In this document: positions 29,775 to 37,291 of the stretch, in pieces
Numbering within the stretch: the first letter of the stretch is position 1
Layout of the letters: each line of letters opens with the position of its first letter
NCBI RefSeq assembly: GCF_005849285.1
Contig: NZ_CP040517.1
Coordinates: 3,044,501-3,108,500 of the forward strand
Source: Luteithermobacter gelatinilyticus
GTDB taxonomy: Bacteria; Pseudomonadota; Alphaproteobacteria; Sphingomonadales; Emcibacteraceae
DNA length: 64,000 nucleotides
Reading direction: 5' to 3'
Notes under the pieces: generated by a model
Seen by the model: only the letters and a program-made list of their open reading frames with translations
Databases searched by the model: none
Told to the model about the DNA's origin: nothing
Made by a program: the position numbers and the translations under genes

Positions 29775-30095
29775 ATGATCAGGTTAATCACATTGCTGAT
29801 GATGCTTGCCTTGGTGGCAGTCCCGGTCGTTGATATCACTGTTCTGGATGCCGCTCCACTGGAAGTCTCCAATGTACATATAGACGCGAATCAAGATCGC
29901 AGTGACATTCCGGAAAACCTTCCCTTTGATAATTGTGTCAACCATTGTGGCTGCCACGCCCTTCATCACATGGCCTATCTTGTTCAGACGGTTAATATGC
30001 TCCCCTTACCGTTATCGGGGCCAACTTTACCTCATCAGAGCAATAATCTGGAATCCTTGAATTCGGGACCGCCCGTACCACCTCCATTAGCCTGA
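29775..30095 (+). CDS. Small exported Cys/His-rich protein heading the czc operon
   Basis: This 106-residue protein has an N-terminal hydrophobic signal segment (MIRLITLLMMLALVAVPVV) followed by a short soluble region. It contains CVNHCGCHALHH (about residues 53-64), a dense cluster of three Cys and three His typical of soft-metal binding, and a Pro-rich tail. It is followed 88 bp later by czcC on the same strand. I infer a periplasmic metal-binding or sensing accessory to the efflux pump. No family name is certain. Confidence 0.65.
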   Translation: MIRLITLLMMLALVAVPVVDITVLDAAPLEVSNVHIDANQDRSDIPENLPFDNCVNHCGCHALHHMAYLVQTVNMLPLPLSGPTLPHQSNNLESLNSGPPVPPPLA

Positions 30096-30182
30096 ACTCT
30101 CAGCGTTTCGAATAATGCACGCGTTGTCATCGCTAGCGTGCACTGTCTTTCTAAAGACTTCCTGAAATTGAGAGTTTAATGA

Positions 30183-31451
30183 ATGATCAGATTACAGACT
30201 GCGCTGTTGAGCGCATTTTTCGCAAGCATTTTGCTTGTCGGGTTGCCCGCGTTCGTACTTGCGGAAACTACAAAACACATTGATCCAGCTCTTCGCAAGT
30301 TCGCCGTTCAAATTCTTACTGAGCATCCTGCAATCAGAGCCGCCGAATCAGAAGTCGAATCGGCCAAGGCACACGCACGTGTTCAGGAACAACCGCTTTA
30401 TAATCCCGAACTTGAAATCGGCTATGAGGACGTCGGTGACGAAGAGAAAACAAAAAAGCTTGGCCTCTCGCAGACCATTGATCTCTGGGGCAAGCGCTCT
30501 GCGCGATATGGTGTGGCCGAAGCAGAACTGAGTGCTGCAAACGCGCGGCTTGCCATCGCGCGCAAAACGCTTCTTGCAGACCTTTTAAAGGCGTTGTCTG
30601 GCTATGAAGCAGCAAAATCCACCCTAGCGATAGCGTCAAAACGGGTCTCGTTGAATCAGGAATTTGTAGAACTTGCCGAGCGTCGGTACGAGGCGGGAGA
30701 CCTGACACAGTCCGATTTTCTCACTGCGAAATTGACTTTTGCTGAAGCGCGGGCCGCCGAGAGTGCTGCGATGGCCGATTTTTCCCGAAGAGAAGAACAG
30801 CTCTTGGCCATTACCGGTGGTAAGTTACCGCCTGCACTTCTTTCAGAAAGCCCGCCATTTGAAGATACGCCTTCGCCCGAGACTATCGTTGTAGAAACAC
30901 TGCCCGAACTTCAAGTCAGCTCAGCCGAAGTGAAGGCTGCGCGGTCGCGCGTCCGGGTTGCTCGCAAGAACAGATACCCCGACCCAACACTCGGTTTCAG
31001 TATCGGCGAGCAGGAGACATTCGAGCCTCTAATGCCCAAAAACTCCCAGACAGTAATCGGTTTAAGGCTTTCGATCCCTTTACCGGTAAGAAACACCTAT
31101 AATGCTGAAGTCGATGTTGCGAGTGCCGATGCGATTACACTGGAGCAAAACTGGCGCAATCTCCGGAGACAAATTGCAGCCCGGCTTGAAGCCAGCCACA
31201 AACGATATATGACAGCCCGCACTGCATGGGCGAAATGGGAGCAGCAAGGCGCTGTGCTGCTGGAAGAACAGAGGACACTACTTCAGAGACTCTTTGAATC
31301 CGGTGAGATCAACGCCGTCGATTATATCGTCCAACTGGATCAGACATTCGCGACTGAAAGCGCGGGCATTGAACTGCGTGACCAGCTTTGGGTCACTTGG
31401 TTTGACTGGCTTGAAGCCTCGGCATCGCTCGGCGAATGGATGGAGAACTGA
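30183..31451 (+). CDS. czcC: CzcC-like outer-membrane efflux protein
   Basis: This 422-residue TolC-family protein has a cleavable signal peptide ending at FVLAE (about residue 28). Two long alpha-helical repeats follow, with the family pattern HPAIRAAESEVESAKA and the matching second-half segment around ELQVSSAEVKAARSRVRVA. GLSQTIDLWGKRSARYGVAE is a hallmark of metal-type TolC proteins. It forms the outer-membrane channel of a tripartite heavy-metal RND pump with the next two genes. There is a 1-bp gap to czcB. Confidence 0.92.
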   Translation: MIRLQTALLSAFFASILLVGLPAFVLAETTKHIDPALRKFAVQILTEHPAIRAAESEVESAKAHARVQEQPLYNPELEIGYEDVGDEEKTKKLGLSQTIDLWGKRSARYGVAEAELSAANARLAIARKTLLADLLKALSGYEAAKSTLAIASKRVSLNQEFVELAERRYEAGDLTQSDFLTAKLTFAEARAAESAAMADFSRREEQLLAITGGKLPPALLSESPPFEDTPSPETIVVETLPELQVSSAEVKAARSRVRVARKNRYPDPTLGFSIGEQETFEPLMPKNSQTVIGLRLSIPLPVRNTYNAEVDVASADAITLEQNWRNLRRQIAARLEASHKRYMTARTAWAKWEQQGAVLLEEQRTLLQRLFESGEINAVDYIVQLDQTFATESAGIELRDQLWVTWFDWLEASASLGEWMEN

Positions 31452-31452
31452 C

Positions 31453-32631
31453 ATGAAAAACAAGATCAAACAACCAATATCCCTTCTAATTTTATGCGCA
31501 CTCTTGGTTTTCGGTTCATTCTCGATTACGATCCCGGAGACTTCAGCAACAGCGCAGGCTTCGAAAGATACTTATGAGGAGCATGATGAGCATGAGGGGG
31601 AAAAAGAAGAACAAAGCATTCTCAGACTCTCTGCTGCCGAACGTAAAGCCAAAGGCATAACCAGCCAGTCGGTAACGTTACAAAACTTGACCGAAGAAGT
31701 CGTCGTGCCCGGTGAGGTCACGCTCGATCTATATCGATCAGTCCAAATCACGCCTCGAATTACTGCCCAGGTCGTCGCCCGCCACGCAAAACTCGGCGAC
31801 AAAATAGAAGCCGGACAACCGCTCGTTACGCTAACCAGCGTAGACATGGCTGAGGCCCAAAGCGCGTTGATCGTTGCAACGCGCGAATGGAACCGTGTCC
31901 GTGAATTGGGGCGCAAGGTCGTTTCTGAGCAACGCTTCATAGAGGCGCAAGTTTCCGCCGAAAAAGCGCGGGCCAATGTTCTTGCCTACGGAATGGCCCC
32001 GGAACAGGTTGACACCTTTGTCAAAGCCGGGGACGCCTCAAAGGCAAGCGGCACTTTTGAATTGCTGGCTTCTCAGGCGGGAACAGTCGTCAGAGACGAT
32101 TTCGTTATCGGCGAAGTTGTGGAGCCTGGACGCAAGCTGTTCCAAATCACTGACGAGAGCCAGGTCTGGGTTGAGGCCCAATTTACGCCGGAACAGGCTA
32201 CTCATGTTGAAATCGGCGCGTCTGCCCGCATCATCATCAAAGACGGGCATGAAGTGCCTGGCAAAATCGTACAGGCGTATCATACGCTGGATGAAACAAC
32301 ACGTACGCAGCCCATTCGCATCGCCGTTGATAATACGCAAGACGTGCTGCATCCCGGCGAGTTTGTAAATGTCGCGGTTTCTATCGGGGACGGCAAGCCG
32401 GTGATCGCTGTACCCAAGAAAGCGGTAATACTGATGGATGGAACGCCAACCGTATTTCTGCTTGAAGGAGATGAATTTCACCCGACACCGATCAAAACTG
32501 GCGAAAGCCGGGCTGACTGGGTTGAAGTCATCGATGGCTTGCATGAAGGCGATGAGATTGCCGCCACCGAAGTCTTCCTCCTCAAATCGCTCATTCAAAA
32601 GTCACAGATGGGCGAAGGCCATGCGCACTGA
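31453..32631 (+). CDS. czcB: CzcB-like periplasmic adaptor protein
   Basis: This protein has 392 residues from the ATG at 31453, just after the czcC stop. A signal peptide or membrane anchor (about residues 8-28) is followed by an acidic His-rich linker (EEHDEHEGEKEE), common in metal adaptors. Then come the lipoyl/barrel-sandwich halves, a short helical hairpin (SALIVATREWNRVRELGRK) and beta-barrel and membrane-proximal domains. The C-terminus ends GEGHAH, a possible metal ligand. It connects CzcA with CzcC across the periplasm. There is an 11-bp gap to czcA with AGGAGA as ribosome site. Confidence 0.92.
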   Translation: MKNKIKQPISLLILCALLVFGSFSITIPETSATAQASKDTYEEHDEHEGEKEEQSILRLSAAERKAKGITSQSVTLQNLTEEVVVPGEVTLDLYRSVQITPRITAQVVARHAKLGDKIEAGQPLVTLTSVDMAEAQSALIVATREWNRVRELGRKVVSEQRFIEAQVSAEKARANVLAYGMAPEQVDTFVKAGDASKASGTFELLASQAGTVVRDDFVIGEVVEPGRKLFQITDESQVWVEAQFTPEQATHVEIGASARIIIKDGHEVPGKIVQAYHTLDETTRTQPIRIAVDNTQDVLHPGEFVNVAVSIGDGKPVIAVPKKAVILMDGTPTVFLLEGDEFHPTPIKTGESRADWVEVIDGLHEGDEIAATEVFLLKSLIQKSQMGEGHAH

Positions 32632-32642
32632 GGAGAAAAGCA

Positions 32643-35600
32643 ATGCTCAATAAACTTGTTGAAATATCACTACAGTACAAATTTCTCGTCATTATCGCCT
32701 TTTTGGTGATCGGTTTTTTCGGGTGGCGTGCTGTCAATACGGTTCCAATTGACGCCTTCCCAGATGTAACGCCGGTTCAGGTGAACATCTATACTGAATC
32801 CCCCGGTCTGGCTGCCGAGGATGTCGAGCAGCTTCTTACTTTTCCAATTGAATCCGGCATGGCGGGCCTTCCCGGTGTTGAACAAATTCGCTCGGTCAGC
32901 CTGTTCGGACTGTCCTATGTCGCAGTTTATTTTGAAGACGACATGGACATTTATTTCGCCCGCAGGCTGGTCATGGAGCGGCTGGCCGAAGTAGAGGACC
33001 GCATTCCCGAGGGTTACGGGACGCCGGAAATGGGGCCCAACACGTCAGGGCTCGGCCAGGTTTTCTGGTACACGCTTGAGCGGGCGGATGAAAAGCTGGT
33101 TGGCGACATCACGGACATGGATCTGCGGACTTTGCAGGACTGGTCCATTCGCCTAATTCTACGCACCGCAGCAGGAGTTGATGATGTGACTTCCTGGGGT
33201 GGGCAAGAACGTCAGTTTCAGGTCCAGATCGATCCGCTCAAGCTTATTAAGTACGGACTTGGCTATCGTGATGTCATGGAGGCAATTGAGACCAACAACC
33301 GTCAGGTAGGTGGCCAGTATATTGATCAGGGGCCAGAGCAATTTCTCGTTCGCGGCCTCGGTCTTGTAAAGAATGAACAGGATATCGGGAGCATCGTTCT
33401 CAAGGTCGAAGACGGAACGCCGGTTTACCTTCGCAACGTTGCGGAGATCAAGCAGGCTCCGGCGCTTCGTTTTGGTGCTGTGACCCGCGACGGCGAGGAA
33501 GTTGTCCTCGGCATGGCATTATCACGCATCGGCGAGAATGCGAAAAATGTTGTCGATGCCGTGAAGGGTAAACTTTCGATTGCCGAACAGGCCTTGCCCG
33601 AAGGCGTAAAACTACGGCCGATCTATGATCGTACAGACCTCGTCGAGAAGGCTGTTTCAACGGCGGAACGCGCATTGATTGAAGGCTCAATCCTTGTGGC
33701 TATCGTCCTTTTCCTGTTCCTGGGAGAGCTTCGGTCAGCCCTTGTCGTAATTGCGGCTCTGCCACTGGCCATGCTGATTGCCTTTATTTTTATGGAGCAG
33801 GCCGGGTTGTCGGCCAATTTGATGTCGCTCGCGGGCCTTGCAATCGGTATCGGTATGATGGTCGATGGCGCTGTCGTCATGGTGGAAAATTCATTCAGGA
33901 TCATGGCGGAACGTAAAGCCGAAGAGGGAAAAGTACGACGCACAGCTGCAGTATTGACCGCTGCGCGTGAAGTCGCCAACCCGATTGCGTTCGCGATCCT
34001 GATCATCATTGTCGTATTTTTGCCTCTGTTTAGCCTTCAGGGGTTGGAGGGCAAGCTTTTCAAGCCGATGGCGTTCAATATCAGTTTCGCCATGGCCGGA
34101 TCACTCGTGTTGACGCTCACGATCATCCCTGTACTTGCGGCACTGATTCTCAAGCCTAAGGAAGAGCGTGACACACTGTTGGTACGATGGATCAAACGGG
34201 GATACTTGCCTCTTCTGTCCTGGTCACTTGCTAACAAGCGGAAGGTTGTCTTGACGGCTATGGCGCTTCTGATCGGAAGCCTGTCGCTTTTCCCTTTTTT
34301 GGGGAAGGAGTTCATGCCGCAGTTGCAGGAGGGATCGATAATGTGGCGCGTCACGTCCATTCCTTCCACCTCACTGGATCAATCAATCAAGATTTCTAAA
34401 GACATCGAAATGGCGCTTTCCGAATATTCTGAAGTTGAAACAACTGTTGCCATGATAGGTCGCGCTGAAAAAGGTGAAACCGCCGATGTCAATTACATGG
34501 AAATATATACAGCATTGAAGCCTCATGATAAATGGAGCTCGGATCGCTCCTTTGAGGAGTTGGCCGAAGCCATGCGAGAAACGCTTGAAGAGGTTGTTCC
34601 TACTTCGGTCGTCGCGTTCACCCAACCGATCCAGATGCGTGTGGAAGAGCTTATCTCGGGTGTGCGCGCCACATTGGCGGCAAAACTGTATGGCGAGGAT
34701 CTGGGAGAACTCGACCGCCTAAGTCGGAAAATTAAAAATGTGATAGCGGGCGTGCCCGGTGTTGCGGATTTATCTTTAGAAGCGAACCTGGGCAAACCGC
34801 AGGTCCGCATCGAGGTTGACCGCTCGCAGCTTGCCCGTTATGGGCTGAATGCCGATGACGTTCTGACTATTGTCCGAACCGGTATCGGGAACGAACCTGT
34901 TTCCACTCTCATCGAGGGTGTAAAGAGGTTCGATATCACGGCAAGACTTAGAGACTCTTCAAAGCAATCCGTTGATTCCATCAAAGCCATCCCCTTACGC
35001 ACAGCGGACGGTGCGGTCATTCCCCTCTCCCGAGTCGCGGATGTTTCTGTCGCAGAAGGCTATTCCTTTGTTCGCCGTGAGCAATTGCAACGCTACTCCG
35101 TCATCCAAATGGATGTCCGTGGCCGCGACGTTGACGGCTTTGTGCGGGATGCCAACAAAGCGATTGAGCAGAATGTCAAACTCCCGCCGGGCTATTGGAT
35201 CGAATGGGGCGGTTCCTTTGAAAACCAGCAGCGGGCGTTGACACGGCTGGCAATCATCGTTCCGTTGACGATTTTCTTTATCTTCGTTCTGCTCTATACG
35301 GCGTTCAATTCTATCCGCTACGCGACACTAATCATCGCCAACGTGCCTTTCGCCACAATTGGCGGCCTCATTGCGCTTGCGGTTACCGGCCAATATATCT
35401 CTGTGCCGTCTGCAATCGGTTTTATCGCTGTCTTTGGCGTGGCCATGCTGAACGGAATTGTGCTGGTCAGCTTTATCAACGAACTTCGTGAAAAGGGACT
35501 CGGCGTTGCGGAGGCGGTCAGGCGGGGGACAGAGCTAAGACTCAGGCCGGTGCTAATGACGGCCAGCGTAGCGATCCTCGGCCTTGTTCCGATGCTGCTG

Positions 35601-35786
35601 TCATCCGGTGTGGGGGCCGAAACACAACGTCCTCTCGCATCGGTCGTTGTCGGAGGACTGATCTCTTCGACATTTCTCACTCTCGTCCTGCTGCCGGTCG
35701 TCTATGAGTGGATGGAAACCCGAGACGCAAGACACAAACTCGAACGAGGACGTAGGTTCATAATTTCTAAGCCAAATGCGCATTGA
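32643..35786 (+). CDS. czcA: Heavy-metal efflux RND transporter, CzcA family
   Basis: This 1047-residue protein has 12 predicted membrane helices and two large periplasmic loops, with an N-terminus (LVEISLQYKFLVIIAFLVIGF) typical of HME-RND pumps. In TM4 the motif reads AIGIGMMVDGAVVMVEN at residues 400-416. Asp408 and Glu415 of Ralstonia CzcA are kept, but the essential Asp402 of the Zn/Co/Cd group is Gly here. The motif is thus of the xIG-x3-DGA-x3-VEN kind, whose substrates are less well defined, so I do not assign the metal. The last ten residues (RFIISKPNAH) are translated from the end of an IS5 copy, which has replaced the native C-terminus. Confidence 0.92.
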   Translation: MLNKLVEISLQYKFLVIIAFLVIGFFGWRAVNTVPIDAFPDVTPVQVNIYTESPGLAAEDVEQLLTFPIESGMAGLPGVEQIRSVSLFGLSYVAVYFEDDMDIYFARRLVMERLAEVEDRIPEGYGTPEMGPNTSGLGQVFWYTLERADEKLVGDITDMDLRTLQDWSIRLILRTAAGVDDVTSWGGQERQFQVQIDPLKLIKYGLGYRDVMEAIETNNRQVGGQYIDQGPEQFLVRGLGLVKNEQDIGSIVLKVEDGTPVYLRNVAEIKQAPALRFGAVTRDGEEVVLGMALSRIGENAKNVVDAVKGKLSIAEQALPEGVKLRPIYDRTDLVEKAVSTAERALIEGSILVAIVLFLFLGELRSALVVIAALPLAMLIAFIFMEQAGLSANLMSLAGLAIGIGMMVDGAVVMVENSFRIMAERKAEEGKVRRTAAVLTAAREVANPIAFAILIIIVVFLPLFSLQGLEGKLFKPMAFNISFAMAGSLVLTLTIIPVLAALILKPKEERDTLLVRWIKRGYLPLLSWSLANKRKVVLTAMALLIGSLSLFPFLGKEFMPQLQEGSIMWRVTSIPSTSLDQSIKISKDIEMALSEYSEVETTVAMIGRAEKGETADVNYMEIYTALKPHDKWSSDRSFEELAEAMRETLEEVVPTSVVAFTQPIQMRVEELISGVRATLAAKLYGEDLGELDRLSRKIKNVIAGVPGVADLSLEANLGKPQVRIEVDRSQLARYGLNADDVLTIVRTGIGNEPVSTLIEGVKRFDITARLRDSSKQSVDSIKAIPLRTADGAVIPLSRVADVSVAEGYSFVRREQLQRYSVIQMDVRGRDVDGFVRDANKAIEQNVKLPPGYWIEWGGSFENQQRALTRLAIIVPLTIFFIFVLLYTAFNSIRYATLIIANVPFATIGGLIALAVTGQYISVPSAIGFIAVFGVAMLNGIVLVSFINELREKGLGVAEAVRRGTELRLRPVLMTASVAILGLVPMLLSSGVGAETQRPLASVVVGGLISSTFLTLVLLPVVYEWMETRDARHKLERGRRFIISKPNAH

Positions 35787-36588
35787 AGCGAGGTGGAGGA
35801 CAGCAAGAAAATTTTCCGGCTTTTTGTCGTACCGTGTCGCGCTGCGGCGCCAGTCCTTGAGTTTGCCGAACATATTCTCGACCTTGTGTCGCTGACGATA
35901 CAGGGCTTTGTCATAGGCGATCTGCTGGCGTCTGTTGCGCTTTGGAGGGATGCAGGGGCTGATCCCGCGCTTGATGAGGACCTCCCTGAACCAGTTGGCG
36001 TCATAGCCCTTGTCGGCCAGCAAGTCCCGTGACGGCGGCAGGTGCGGCGCGAGCATGGCCGCGCCCTTGAAATCGCTGGCATTGCCCGACGTCAGGCACA
36101 GGAGACGCGGCCTGCCTTCACCGTCACAAACCGCATGCAGCTTGCTGTTCAACCCGCCTTTTGTGCGGTCAATGTGGCGGGGAACATCCCCTTTTTTGCC
36201 AGACTGGCGGCCGTCCGGTGTGCTTTCAGGTGTGTGGCGTCTATTTGTAATTGTTCGGGCACGCTGTTCGATAATAACTTTTTGAATATTCTATCGAAAC
36301 ACCCATTTTCAATTCAACGGACGAACCGGTTATAAAGGGTTTTGTGGGGACCGTATTCTTTCGAACCATCTCGCCATTGCAGCCCTCGCTTAGAACGTGA
36401 ATCATCCCGCGAAAAACCCGACGGTCATCAACTCGTGGGACACCGTGGGACTTGGGAAAATAAGGGGAAATGCGATTAATCTGCTCTTCTGAAGATAATA
36501 AATGTCATTGAGGGCAACCTCCTTTGCCATAGTGGATCAGAAATCGGGAAATTGGGGAATCTCCTGATTTAATAGGTCCGGAGCCTAG
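35753..36588 (-). mobile_element. IS5-family element, copy 2, decayed
   Basis: It is related to the element at 28755. The right end is ggctccggacctattaaat in inverse orientation with CTAG at 36585-36588. The left end, gtaggttcataattt, is degenerate. The left end lies inside the 3' end of czcA. Confidence 0.75.
35775..36508 (-). pseudogene. Degenerate IS5 transposase
   Basis: Read on the minus strand, pieces of the family sequence are clear: a frameshifted YYLS(S)EEQINRIS start, SHGVPRVDDRRV, EYGPHKTLYNRF, LQIDATHLKAHRT and, in the second frame, LADKGYDANWF. There is an early frameshift and a premature TGA where the family has Trp (about 36328). The natural stop is lost, so the frame runs into antisense czcA. 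Inactive. Confidence 0.8.
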
Positions 36589-36627
36589 GACGAATTCCAC
36601 TGACACGTTGAAGTCTTGGAGACCAAG

Positions 36628-36850
36628 CACGTCTACACCAAACCGTGTTCCCCCTCAACTCAAGGGAATAGTAGAAAGGTCTCATAGAACCGATCAGGAA
36701 GAATTCTATCAATTACTGACATACAAAGATAACGCCGATCTGGAGAAAAGCTGACCGTGTGGGAACAATTCTACAACTTTACCAGACCTCACACAGCGTA
36801 TATTGGCAAAACGTTCCATGGAGCGATGGGAGATCGGTTATTATGACAAC
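36628..36850 (+). pseudogene. Fragment of an IS481-type transposase C-terminus
   Basis: With frame changes, the plus strand reads VERSHRTDQEEFYQLLTYKD and then LTVWEQFYNFTRPHTAYIGK, the C-terminal end of the rve integrase-core domain of IS481-like transposases. Only about 220 bp survive, with at least two frameshifts and no ends recognisable. Confidence 0.65.
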
Positions 36851-36956
36851 ATGAAGTGCCCGGCAATCCCGTACTCCATCACAGAGTCACAGTTAACTTT
36901 TTTCAGGTATAGGTTGAATTGTGTGCGTAAATAGGACAATCATATGCAGAATCAGT

Positions 36957-36978
36957 TTTGTACCAATTTTGTACCAAG
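36957..36978. promoter_or_regulatory. Candidate integrase arm-type site, right
   Basis: 22 bp identical to 3676-3697, 35 bp inside the attR core. In the excised circle the two copies would flank the core as direct repeats. Confidence 0.6.
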
Positions 36979-37013
36979 ATCACCTAACCGATTGAAATAT
37001 ATGAATTTTACTC

Positions 37014-37062
37014 CGCATTCGTAATGCGTGGGTCGTAGGTTCAAGTCCTATCATCGGCACCA
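37014..37062 (+). other. attR core of the genomic island
   Basis: 49 bp identical to the 3' part of tRNA-Thr (3488-3536). The 5' half of a tRNA is missing, so this is the junction remnant and not a gene. Confidence 0.93.
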
Positions 37063-37291
37063 CTCCTCTATACCTCTCTTTTTCCCCTTAATTTCATGAT
37101 CCTTCCCCGATGTCCTGAAGAAGCAATTGTGACACACCATCGGTTTATGACACAAACTCAAACGAACCATGCCCATACTCTGTACCCCCTAAAGTTGGTA
37201 CATCTGTTGCGCAGCCCCCCGATGGAAAAATAAAGGCCGGGATGGTCCCGGCCTTATTGACAGTTTTACTCAGGAAAGTATCCCGCTTAAG
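37063..37291. terminator. Intergenic region with terminator of the minus-strand M14 gene (hairpin 37233-37255)
   Basis: AAGGCCGGGA-TGG-TCCCGGCCTT is followed on the minus strand by TTTATTTTT. It lies 36 bp beyond the stop of the peptidase gene. The rest of the region shows no gene. Confidence 0.8.

Noticed and set aside
37015-37062. Second tRNA-Thr gene
   Set aside because: Only the 3' 49 bases are present, without D-arm and 5' acceptor strand. It is the attR remnant.
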